DNA from: JARRNE01 sp963824085
GTDB lineage: Bacteria > Pseudomonadota > Gammaproteobacteria > Chromatiales > Chromatiaceae
NCBI GenBank assembly: GCA_963824085.1
Contig: CAWGNT010000024.1
Span: forward strand, 186,001 to 250,000
Reading direction: 5' to 3'
DNA: 64,000 bases
Shown here in pieces: positions 9,029 to 16,425 of this stretch. The position numbers and the translations under genes were made by a program. Each line of letters opens with the position of its first letter. Positions within the stretch are counted from its first letter, which is position 1. The notes under the pieces are model-generated. The model did no database searches. It was not told the origin of the DNA and saw only the letters and a list, made by a program, of their open reading frames with translations.

Positions 9029-10543
9029 ATGAGCGGCAGGATCGAAGTAGCGCTAGAGCTCGGGGAGCGATCGGGGGCTCGTTGGCGCAAGGCGCGGGAC
9101 GATGGCGCGATGCGCATCCTAGTTATGGGGGACTTCAGCGGTCGAGGGGTGGCGCAAGCCGGTGTGCCCTCCCTGGAGACCCTGCCCCGGCCGATACGCT
9201 TGGACATAGACAACCTGGACGATGTCCTTGCGGCACTGGAGCCTCAGGTCACGCTGCCTTTCGGAGATCATTGGGGTCAAGATTTGGTCGTCGATGTCAC
9301 ATGCCTCGACGACTTTCATCCGGATGCGCTCTACGAGCGCGTACCGATTTTTCGTCGGCTGCGCGATCTGCGCGGGCGACTTCTGGAGCCCGCGACCTTC
9401 GCGCGCGCTGCCGCCGAGCTTCGAGACGAGATCCAGGTGTTCGCGCCAACACCTATGGCAGGCGCAGAAACGCCGGAGAACGATGCCTCGACCGTCGAGC
9501 GCCTCCTCGGCAAGCGACCTGGTCATACGCAGGTGGCCGAGCGGCGGTCCGAGGTGGCGGAGCTCCTCAGGCTGGCCGCAGCCCCTCACCTTTCGCCTGA
9601 GACACCACATCAGGAGCTCTATGTGAGGGCGCTGGACGACATCGCCGGCGACCTCATGCGCAGCATCTTGCGGCACCCCAGGTTCCAGGCACTCGAAGGG
9701 GCCTGGCGGTCCGCACACCAGCTGGTATCGCGACTGGAGACGGGCGAAGCGCTCGAGGTGTGGTTATTGGACCTCGGACGCGCGCAGCTGCTGGCGGATG
9801 TCTGCGCAGCGGGCAACGACCCGTCATCCACGCGGCTCCATCGAATGCTGATGCACACCGCCCCCGGGATGCCGGAGGGACGGTTTTGGGGGCTTCTGGT
9901 CGGCGCTTACACCTTCGGTCTTTCAACGGAGGATGTGACCTGCTTGACGGCGCTAGGGGGCATCGCGTCTGAAGTGGGCGCGCCCTTCTTTGCGGCCGCT
10001 GACCCTGCCATTCTGGGCTGTGCATCCCTGGTGGAGACGCCAAGCGCCGCGGATTGGTTGTCCCTCGATCCTTCATCGGAGGCGCGCTGGCAAGGCTTGC
10101 GGCGCAGCCCCTTTGCCCGCTGGGTCGGGCTCGCACTGCCGCGGGTGCTGTTGCGGTTACCTTATGGGAAGGCGACAGACCCCATCGAATCGTTCGAGTT
10201 TGAGGAGCTTGCGCCGGTGAGAGAGCACAGTGCCTACCTCTGGGGTAATCCGGCCTTTGTCTGCGCCGTGGTGGTCGCAAGAGCATACATCGCAGCGGAA
10301 CGAGGGAACGGGCCGAGACACCCGTTGGACGTGGACGACCTGCCAGCGCACGCTTATCGGGAGGATGGCGAGACTAAGCTCCAAGCCTGCGCGGAGACGT
10401 ACCTCTCGGAGTCGACGGCCGAGACGATAGCGAGTCGAGGCATCATACCGTTGCTGAGCTACCGAAACCGCAATGCCGTCAGGGTCTGGCAGCTCCGCTC
10501 CCTTGCTGATTCATCGGCTGGGCTTGCCAGTGCTTGGACGTAG
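9029..10543 (+). CDS. Fused TssB-TssC-like T6SS sheath paralogue
   Basis: A 504-residue protein. Residues ~30-140 resemble TssB: IRLDIDNLDDVLAALEPQV and DLVVDVTCLDDFHPDALYER parallel the IDVDNFDDRLKAMKP and VDITFESMDDFSP segments of the tssB product at 12.2 kb. Residues ~195-500 resemble TssC: FQALEGAWRSAHQLVSRLE, a G-A-PFFAAADP segment, LALPRVLLRLPYG and the ESFEFEE/YLWGNPAF region. It starts at an ATG behind GGAGGAGAAGGG and is the first plus-strand gene of the locus, well separated from tssA. Canonical tssB and tssC are also present, so this is an extra sheath-like subunit. It may be a cap, baseplate-proximal or regulatory sheath element; that role is unknown. Confidence 0.8.
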   Translation: MSGRIEVALELGERSGARWRKARDDGAMRILVMGDFSGRGVAQAGVPSLETLPRPIRLDIDNLDDVLAALEPQVTLPFGDHWGQDLVVDVTCLDDFHPDALYERVPIFRRLRDLRGRLLEPATFARAAAELRDEIQVFAPTPMAGAETPENDASTVERLLGKRPGHTQVAERRSEVAELLRLAAAPHLSPETPHQELYVRALDDIAGDLMRSILRHPRFQALEGAWRSAHQLVSRLETGEALEVWLLDLGRAQLLADVCAAGNDPSSTRLHRMLMHTAPGMPEGRFWGLLVGAYTFGLSTEDVTCLTALGGIASEVGAPFFAAADPAILGCASLVETPSAADWLSLDPSSEARWQGLRRSPFARWVGLALPRVLLRLPYGKATDPIESFEFEELAPVREHSAYLWGNPAFVCAVVVARAYIAAERGNGPRHPLDVDDLPAHAYREDGETKLQACAETYLSESTAETIASRGIIPLLSYRNRNAVRVWQLRSLADSSAGLASAWT

Positions 10544-10655
10544 GCTGCGCTCGCACGCAGATACCTCGCGCGGAAATTACCAATTGACACGCACGCGCGG
10601 ATAGACCAATTTTCGACGTCAACCACCGATGGTCGAGGCATGGAAGATACGGCTT

Positions 10656-10712
10656 GTGTTTGATTTTCGCTTTTCCGGGGTCCGGTTGCGCCCGCCGGGG
10701 ACGCCGTGAACT
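10656..10712 (+). repeat. Dispersed repeat family 1, short fragment
   Basis: TTTTCGCTTTTCCGGGGTCCGGTTGCGCCCGCCGGG followed by ACGCCGTGAA matches the outer flank of the copy near 58.0 kb joined to the reverse of the core end. It looks like a collapsed copy. Confidence 0.45.
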
Positions 10713-10749
10713 CTTCCCTGAAGATCCTACGAACCTAAATTCGGAAGTC

Positions 10750-10896
10750 AAACCACGAAGGACACGAAGGGCACGAAGAGTTTCAAAATGGTTACTTACA
10801 ATTGCACCATCAGGCGCAGGGTGAAGCCGGATGTATCCTCATTCCCTGTTTCGCCGTTGTTTTTCTTCGTGTTTCTTCGTGCTCTTCGTGGTGAAC
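10750..10896. repeat. Inverted repeat with 9-base CACGAAG periodicity
   Basis: The left end (about 10752-10781) reads ACCACGAAG-GACACGAAG-GGCACGAAG. The right end (about 10863-10893) is its near complement, made of TTCGTG units, ending CTTCGTGGT. About 80 bases lie between the ends, with no coding capacity I trust. It looks like a short non-autonomous palindromic element between the fused sheath gene and tssA. Confidence 0.6.
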
Positions 10897-11061
10897 TGCT
10901 GTTTTTAGGATGAAGGCCCGCCCCCATGCGGACGACACGCCCGGCGGGTGCAACCTGACCCCTTGGGCGACAAGCGAAAAAATTGCGTGAGTTGGGTATA
11001 ACAGTGCGGCAGCCGATTGCAACGGTCGTGCTGAGATCGCGAGCCTGAAGGAGTTGAGGAG

Positions 11062-12111
11062 TTGATCGACATCGAGAGCTTGCTCCAGGACATCTCGCCG
11101 GACGCGCCCTGCGGTGAAAACCTGGAATATGACCCCGACTACGGGGCACTGGAGCGCGCCACCCAGGGCAAGCCGGAGCAGCAGTTCGGCGACACGATCG
11201 TCCCCGCCGAAGAGCCGGATTGGCTGGATGTGGAGCGCAGGGCGTCGGCCCTACTCGGCCGCACCAAAGACATTCGGGTGTTGCTCCCCCTGATCTGGGC
11301 ACTTGCGCGTACCCAAGGGTGGGCCGGGTTCAGGGACGGCCTTGCCTTGCTCCGAGGCTCGCTGGAACGGCACTGGGATAGAATCCATCCGGAGCTCGAT
11401 CCGGACGACGACAACGACCCGACGCTGCGCATCAATACGATTGCCGCACTCAGCGACCCGGATAGCATGCTTGCCGGCCTTCGTGCCGCCCCACTGGTTC
11501 AGTCCCGCGCCTTCGGACGCTTCTGCCTGCGGGATATCCAGATCGCCTCGGGAGAGCTTCCACCACCGGAGGACGGCGAGCCGCCGGAGATGCAGGCCAT
11601 CGACGGTGCGTTCATGGAGGCGGACCTGGAAGAGCTGCAAGCTACCGCCAACGCGGTCAGTCAATCCGTCGAGCTGATCGCCGGGACCGAATCCTTTCTG
11701 CTGGAACGGGTCGGCGCGACGCAGGCGCCGGACCTGGAGTCGCTTAGCGCTGTTCTGAAGTCCGCGCAACGCGCACTCGCTGATCCGCTCTCGCGGCGCA
11801 TCGGGACGGCGGCATCCGGCGATGTGGAGGTCGAGAAAACCATGGGTACGGCTGAAGGGGCGGCGTCCGTGAATGCGCCCGGCGCGCCAGCCGCGCTTGG
11901 GCCGATCCGCAGCCGGGAGGACGTGATCCGGGTGCTCGAGTCCGTGTGCGAGTACTACGGCCGCCACGAGCCTTCCAGTCCGGTCCCGATCTTGCTTAAT
12001 CGGGCAAAACGGCTGGTCTCGAAGGACTTCACGGAGATCCTTCGAGACTTGGCGCCCGACGGCGTCTCCCAGCTGGAGATGATCCGTGGTCCGGAGGCGG
12101 ATGAGCCCTAG
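11062..12111 (+). CDS. tssA: T6SS protein TssA
   Basis: A 349-residue protein with the ImpA-type N-terminal domain: LLQDISPDAPCGENLEYDPDY, then DWLDVERRASALL, TKDIRVLLPLIWALARTQG and HWDRIHPELDPDDDNDPTLR. The C-terminal part ends with the YYGRHEPSSPVP-LL-RAKRL segment seen in short TssA proteins. TssA binds the baseplate and guides polymerisation of the tube and sheath. It starts at TTG with GGAG and GAGGAG just upstream. A hairpin followed by six T residues overlaps the stop codon, so tssA may form its own transcription unit. Confidence 0.93.
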   Translation: MIDIESLLQDISPDAPCGENLEYDPDYGALERATQGKPEQQFGDTIVPAEEPDWLDVERRASALLGRTKDIRVLLPLIWALARTQGWAGFRDGLALLRGSLERHWDRIHPELDPDDDNDPTLRINTIAALSDPDSMLAGLRAAPLVQSRAFGRFCLRDIQIASGELPPPEDGEPPEMQAIDGAFMEADLEELQATANAVSQSVELIAGTESFLLERVGATQAPDLESLSAVLKSAQRALADPLSRRIGTAASGDVEVEKTMGTAEGAASVNAPGAPAALGPIRSREDVIRVLESVCEYYGRHEPSSPVPILLNRAKRLVSKDFTEILRDLAPDGVSQLEMIRGPEADEP

Positions 12112-12130
12112 GCGGACGCCGCCGTTTTTT
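12111..12130 (+). terminator. Rho-independent terminator after tssA
   Basis: GGCGG-ACG-CCGCC stem directly after the stop codon, then G and six T residues (12125-12130). It separates tssA from tssB. Confidence 0.65.
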
Positions 12131-12209
12131 CCGGGAGTGACTATCCTATTTTGTCATCGGTGTTCCGGCCCGCCGAGGTCGATTCCAATACACACCAAGG
12201 GGGTGTCTC

Positions 12210-12740
12210 GTGCCAGAAAGCAGTCAAAAGTTTATTGCGCGTAACCGTGCACCGCGGGTACAGATCGAGTATGACGTGGAGCTCTACGGTGCCGAGAAGA
12301 AGATCCAGCTGCCGTTCGTAATGGGCGTGATGGCGGATCTGTCGGGAAAGCCGACGGAGCCGCTTCCCGCGGTCGCGGACCGTAAGTTTCTGGAGATCGA
12401 CGTCGACAACTTCGACGACCGGCTCAAGGCCATGAAGCCGCGGGCTGCGTTTCAGGTCCCCAACACCTTGACGGGGGAGGGTAACCTGAGCGTGGATATC
12501 ACCTTCGAGAGCATGGACGACTTCTCCCCGGCGGCCGTTGCCCGCAAGGTCGGGGCGCTGAGCAAGCTCTTGGAGGCGCGCGAGCAGCTCTCGAACCTGA
12601 TGAGCTATATGGACGGGAAGAGCGGAGCCGAGGAGCTCATCGCAAAGGCGCTTAAGGATCCGGCGCTGCTGCAGGCGCTTGCCTCTGCTCCCAAGCCCCA
12701 GGAAACGGCATCCCAGGAACCCACTTCAGAGGAGGGCTAG
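12210..12740 (+). CDS. tssB: T6SS contractile sheath small subunit TssB (VipA)
   Basis: A 176-residue protein with the VipA family landmarks SQKFIARNRAPRVQIEYDVE, LPFVMGVMADLSG, FLEIDVDNFDDRLKAMKPR and the helical LSKLLEAREQLSNLMSYMDGK. TssB pairs with TssC to build the cytoplasmic contractile sheath around the Hcp tube. Translation starts at a GTG behind AAGGGGG. The next gene, tssC, begins three bases after the stop codon and its ribosome binding site lies inside the tssB end. Confidence 0.97.
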   Translation: MPESSQKFIARNRAPRVQIEYDVELYGAEKKIQLPFVMGVMADLSGKPTEPLPAVADRKFLEIDVDNFDDRLKAMKPRAAFQVPNTLTGEGNLSVDITFESMDDFSPAAVARKVGALSKLLEAREQLSNLMSYMDGKSGAEELIAKALKDPALLQALASAPKPQETASQEPTSEEG

Positions 12741-12743
12741 CAG

Positions 12744-14237
12744 ATGGCCGAAGCGGAGACCCAAGCCCAAGTACAACCCGCGGCGGAGGCCGTCGAGGCT
12801 GGCGAGTTCAGCGCGCTTCTGGAGAAGGAGTTCCGGCCCAAGTCCGAGCGCGCCAAGGAGGCGGTCACGGACGCGGTCCGGACGCTGGCGGAGCAAGCGC
12901 TCAGCAGCTCGGTGGTCATCTCGGCCGATGTGCTGCGCACGATCGAGTCAATCGTCGCCGAGATCGACCGCAAGCTGAGCGAGCAGATCAATCTGGTCAT
13001 GCATCACCCGGACTTCCAGAAGTTGGAGGGGGCATGGCGTGGTCTGCATTACTTGGTAAACAACACCGAGACGGACGAGATGCTCAAGATTCGCGTCATG
13101 AACATCTCGAAGAAGGAGCTCCACAAGACGCTGAAGAAGTTCAAGGGTACGGCATGGGACCAGAGCCCAATCTTCAAGAAGATGTATGAGGAAGAGTATG
13201 GGCAGTTCGGCGGGGAGCCGTTTGGCTGCCTGACGGCGGACTATCACTTTGACCACAGCCCACCCGACGTGGAGCTGTTGGGTGAGATGGCCAAGGTGAG
13301 CGCGGCCATGCACGCGCCTTTCATTGCCGGGGCGGATCCGAGCGTCATGCAGATGGATTCCTGGCAGGAGCTGGCGAATCCTCGGGATTTGACGAAGATC
13401 TTCCAAACCCCCGAGTATGCCGCTTGGCGCTCGCTGCGCGAAGCGGACGATTCACGTTACATCGGGCTTGCGATGCCTCGTTTCCTGGCCCGCTATCCTT
13501 ACGGCGCAAAGACCAACCCGGTCGACGAGTTCGACTTCGAAGAGGATACCGAGGGGGCCGATCACAACAAGTACACGTGGTCCAACGCGGCGTACGCCAT
13601 GGCGGTCAACATCAATCGCTCATTCAAGCTCTACGGTTGGTGCTCGCGCATCCGCGGCATCGAGTCCGGCGGCGCGGTCGAGGGCCTGCCGGTGCACACC
13701 TTCCCCACCGATGACGGTGGGGTCGACATGAAGTGCCCGACGGAGATCGCGATCAGTGACCGCCGCGAGGCGGAGCTTGCCAAGAACGGTTTCATGCCCC
13801 TCATCCACAAGAAGAACTCGGACTTCGCTGCCTTTATCGGCGCCCAGTCGCTGCAGAAGCCCTTCGAATATGACGACCCCGACGCGACGGCAAACGCCAA
13901 TCTGTCGGCCCGCCTTCCGTACCTGTTCGCTACGTGCCGTTTCGCCCATTACCTGAAGTGCATCGTCCGCGACAAGATCGGCTCGTTCAAAGAGCGGGAG
14001 GACATGCAGACCTGGCTGAACAACTGGATCGGCAACTACGTGCTCAACAATCCCGCGACCGCCACCGAGTCCGATAAGGCAAGGCGTCCACTCGCTGCGG
14101 CCGAGGTGGTCGTCGACGAGGTGGAAGGCAACCCTGGATATTACAGCTCGAAGTTCTTTCTCCGGCCTCACTACCAGCTGGAGGGACTAACGGTGTCACT
14201 GCGCCTGGTGTCCAAGCTGCCGTCCACCAAGAAGTAG
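12744..14237 (+). CDS. tssC: T6SS contractile sheath large subunit TssC (VipB)
   Basis: A 497-residue protein matching the VipB/EvpB family over its full usual length. It has the N-terminal LEKEFRP linker helix, FQKLEGAWRGLHYLVNNTE, FGCLTADYHFDHSP, AAMHAPFIAGADPSVM, GLAMPRFLARYPYG and the C-terminal VVVDEVEGNPGYYSSKFFLR. It forms the outer layer of the sheath and carries the handshake strands with TssB. It is tightly coupled to tssB. A hairpin lies between its stop codon and hcp. Confidence 0.98.
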   Translation: MAEAETQAQVQPAAEAVEAGEFSALLEKEFRPKSERAKEAVTDAVRTLAEQALSSSVVISADVLRTIESIVAEIDRKLSEQINLVMHHPDFQKLEGAWRGLHYLVNNTETDEMLKIRVMNISKKELHKTLKKFKGTAWDQSPIFKKMYEEEYGQFGGEPFGCLTADYHFDHSPPDVELLGEMAKVSAAMHAPFIAGADPSVMQMDSWQELANPRDLTKIFQTPEYAAWRSLREADDSRYIGLAMPRFLARYPYGAKTNPVDEFDFEEDTEGADHNKYTWSNAAYAMAVNINRSFKLYGWCSRIRGIESGGAVEGLPVHTFPTDDGGVDMKCPTEIAISDRREAELAKNGFMPLIHKKNSDFAAFIGAQSLQKPFEYDDPDATANANLSARLPYLFATCRFAHYLKCIVRDKIGSFKEREDMQTWLNNWIGNYVLNNPATATESDKARRPLAAAEVVVDEVEGNPGYYSSKFFLRPHYQLEGLTVSLRLVSKLPSTKK

Positions 14238-14247
14238 GTTCGAATGA

Positions 14248-14265
14248 GCGGCACCCTGGTGCCGC
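14248..14265 (+). promoter_or_regulatory. Intercistronic hairpin between tssC and hcp
   Basis: Perfect 8-base stem GCGGCACC-CT-GGTGCCGC with no T run. Such hairpins before hcp may stabilise the abundant hcp message or trim read-through from tssBC; the function here is inferred. Confidence 0.5.
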
Positions 14266-14321
14266 TCGCATGGAACCAACAACCGCCCAGACCCTGGGCT
14301 CACAGAGACAAGGAGACAATC

Positions 14322-14804
14322 GTGATTCTTCTCAATTTCGAGGGTAAGATCAAAGGCGATTCGCAGCAGTCGGACCACACAGACTGGATCAATCTGCATT
14401 CGCTTCAGCTCGGCGTGGGGCGTGCGATCACCACCAGTGGCTCGGGCAAGGACCGAGATACCAGCACACCGTCTTTCTCCGAGGTCAGTTGCACCAAATC
14501 ATCGGACATCGCCTCCAACGAGCTTTTCGCCCAATCCATGTACGGCAAGAAGATCTGCGACAAGGCAGAGGTACACTTCATCCAGACCGGCGGCGAAGGG
14601 GCGGACCAGGTCTATATGAAGTACGAGCTCTACGAGCCCATCGTCTCGTCGTACTCGCTCTCGAGCGGCGGTGAGCGCCCCATGGAGAGCTTCTCGCTCA
14701 ACTTCACCAAGATCATCCAGAAGTACAGCCAGTTCGACGCCGGCGGGAAGGTCACTCAGGCCACCGACAAGGGCTTCGATCTCAAGACCGGCAAACCGAC
14801 CTGA
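14322..14804 (+). CDS. hcp: T6SS inner-tube protein Hcp (TssD), copy 1
   Basis: A 160-residue Hcp that begins ILLNFEGKIKGDS and ends TDKGFDLKTGKPT. It forms hexameric rings stacked into the secreted T6SS tube. The start is a GTG with AAGGAGA eight bases upstream; a longer in-frame ATG at 14244 lies inside the region of the tssC-hcp hairpin and is rejected by comparison with the second hcp copy. It differs from that copy (24094-24576) at about 11 of 160 positions. A strong hairpin follows the stop codon. Confidence 0.97.
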   Translation: MILLNFEGKIKGDSQQSDHTDWINLHSLQLGVGRAITTSGSGKDRDTSTPSFSEVSCTKSSDIASNELFAQSMYGKKICDKAEVHFIQTGGEGADQVYMKYELYEPIVSSYSLSSGGERPMESFSLNFTKIIQKYSQFDAGGKVTQATDKGFDLKTGKPT

Positions 14805-14818
14805 GGCGGACGGCACAC

Positions 14819-14845
14819 GCATGCCGGGGGGCGTGCCCGGCATGC
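14819..14845 (+). terminator. Terminator-like hairpin after hcp copy 1
   Basis: Perfect 10-base stem GCATGCCGGG/CCCGGCATGC with a 7-base loop, 15 bases after the stop codon. There is no clear T run, so it may be an mRNA-stabilising end rather than a strict terminator. Confidence 0.5.
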
Positions 14846-14904
14846 ATCTGCGGGCGTCCTCGCACGCGATACGGCCGATCAGCATCACCTGGATTGCGAC
14901 TATA

Positions 14905-15058
14905 CCTACCGGTCTCAGACTTTCGGTTCCTGCGCCAAGGGGTCGGGTGGCGGGGATGTCGGCAGCAGGGATGCTGCCGTCAAGCCTACATGGATGTATT
15001 CACGGCGCTCCCTGGCGCCCGTAACCCGGCCCCGGAAAAACCGAAAACCCTAATAGGA
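14905..15058 (+). repeat. Dispersed repeat family 1, long copy before tagJ
   Basis: It contains TATACCTACCGGTCTC at the outer end, then TCGGCAGCAGGGATGCTGCC, the core TACATGGATGTATTCACGGCG and the tail CCCCGGAAAAACCGAAAACCC. The tail ends a few bases before the AGGAGG ribosome binding site of tagJ. Confidence 0.75.
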
Positions 15059-15065
15059 GGGGTAT

Positions 15066-15917
15066 ATGGCTGCGGAGCAACTGCTCGGCGAAGGACAGTT
15101 GGACGATGCCCTCGCGGAGCTAAAACAGCAGGTTCGCGCGGATGCGGCAAACCCCAAGCATCGAATCTTCCTGTTCCAGCTGCTTGCGGTCCTAGGGGAC
15201 TGGGAGCGAGCGGGCACCCAGCTGGAGGTTGCCGGAGACCTGGACCCGTCTGCCCTGGCAATGGTGCAGACTTACCGCGAGGCGTTGCGATGTGAGGTGT
15301 TGAGATCGCAGATCTTCGCGGGGAAGCGCTCTCCGCTGGTATTTGGCGACCCGGAGCGCTGGCTCGCCCTCCTGCTCGAGGCCCTGCAGCTCACTGCAGC
15401 GGGCGAGGACGCCAAGGCGGCTCCACTGCGGGACGATGCCTTCGCGGCGGCACCTGCGACCAGTGGCATGATCGACGGGCAGCCCTTTGACTGGATTGCA
15501 GATGCCGATCTGCGTCTGGGTCCCGTCCTCGAGGCGATCATCAACGGGCGCTATTACTGGGTGCCCTTCCATCGCATTCGCACTCTCGAAGTCGAGCCGC
15601 CGGCGGACCTGCGCGATATCGTATGGATGCCGGCGCACTTCACTTGGGTAAATGGCGGCGACACCGTGGGTCTGATCCCCACCCGGTACCCGGGCTCCGA
15701 AGCCAGCCCGGATGCCAGCATACGCCTGGCACGCAGGACGGACTGGCTGGAGCCACTCCCCGGTATGTATATCGGTCAAGGGCAACGGATGCTTGCGACG
15801 GACAGCGGGGAATATCCGCTGATGGACGTGCGGCTCGTCGAGCTGGGCGCGGCTGCGGGCAAGGAAGCGAACGACATTGCGAACTCCGAACCGGATGCGG
15901 TTTCGGGCGGTGGCTGA
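15066..15917 (+). CDS. tagJ: T6SS accessory protein TagJ (ImpE family)
   Basis: A 283-residue soluble protein of the ImpE/TagJ family. The N-terminal helical repeat region is AEQLLGEGQLDDALAELKQQV, followed by DAANPKHRIFLFQLLAVLGDW. The C-terminal part contains the family marks DWIADADLRLGP-LE and NGRYYWVPF-RI. In systems where it was studied, TagJ binds TssB and the ClpV N-domain and tunes sheath disassembly. Its presence fits the TssA/TagJ type of T6SS found in loci with threonine-phosphorylation control. The start is an ATG behind AGGAGGGG. Its end overlaps the tssE start. Confidence 0.92.
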   Translation: MAAEQLLGEGQLDDALAELKQQVRADAANPKHRIFLFQLLAVLGDWERAGTQLEVAGDLDPSALAMVQTYREALRCEVLRSQIFAGKRSPLVFGDPERWLALLLEALQLTAAGEDAKAAPLRDDAFAAAPATSGMIDGQPFDWIADADLRLGPVLEAIINGRYYWVPFHRIRTLEVEPPADLRDIVWMPAHFTWVNGGDTVGLIPTRYPGSEASPDASIRLARRTDWLEPLPGMYIGQGQRMLATDSGEYPLMDVRLVELGAAAGKEANDIANSEPDAVSGGG

Positions 15918-16425
15918 GCTCACCCAGAAGGAGCGGCTTCAGCCATCACTCCTCGATCGCCTCCGGGATGACGAGCCCGATAAGAAGCAGGAATCGCGCG
16001 ACCGGCGCGTGCTCTCAATGGGAAAGCTGCGGGAGAGCGTCCTGCGCGATCTCGCCTGGCTGCTCAACGCAGGACGGCTCGATTCCGTCCAGTCGCTGGA
16101 CGACTGTCCCTTCGTCGCGCGATCGGTTCTGAACTATGGGATCCCGGATCTGACCGGACTCACTGCGTCCGGTGTGGACGTCGCCGGTCTCGAACGCGCC
16201 GTACGCCAGGCAATCTGGGACTTCGAGCCGCGTATTCTGCGTAATTCGGTCAAGGTCCGGGCGCGCGTCGATCCTGAGCGGATGAGCCACAACGCCTTGA
16301 CCTTCGATATCGAAGGCGATCTCTGGGCGCAACCACTTCCCCAGCGGGTGTTCTTGAAGACCGAGCTCGACCTCGAGATTGGAGACGTGAAGGTGACCGA
16401 GCACGCAGGTCCGGGGGACCGCTGA
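15910..16425 (+). CDS. tssE: T6SS baseplate subunit TssE
   Basis: About 171 residues, similar to the phage gp25 lysozyme-like wedge protein. It has the N-terminal AELTQKERLQPSLLDRLRDDEP, then VLRDLAWLLNAG, the conserved VLNYGIPDLTGL and the glutamate-containing AIWDFEPRIL. TssE joins TssF, TssG and TssK in the baseplate wedge. The GTG at 15910 overlaps the end of tagJ and gives the usual N-terminus; in-frame ATGs at 15877 and 15895 are alternatives. The stop codon overlaps the tssF start as TGATG. Confidence 0.94.
   Translation: MAELTQKERLQPSLLDRLRDDEPDKKQESRDRRVLSMGKLRESVLRDLAWLLNAGRLDSVQSLDDCPFVARSVLNYGIPDLTGLTASGVDVAGLERAVRQAIWDFEPRILRNSVKVRARVDPERMSHNALTFDIEGDLWAQPLPQRVFLKTELDLEIGDVKVTEHAGPGDR

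Noticed and set aside
11010..11030. Possible sigma-54 site CGGCAGC-CGA-TTGCA upstream of tssA
   Set aside because: The spacing between GG and GC is nine bases; -24/-12 promoters need ten.
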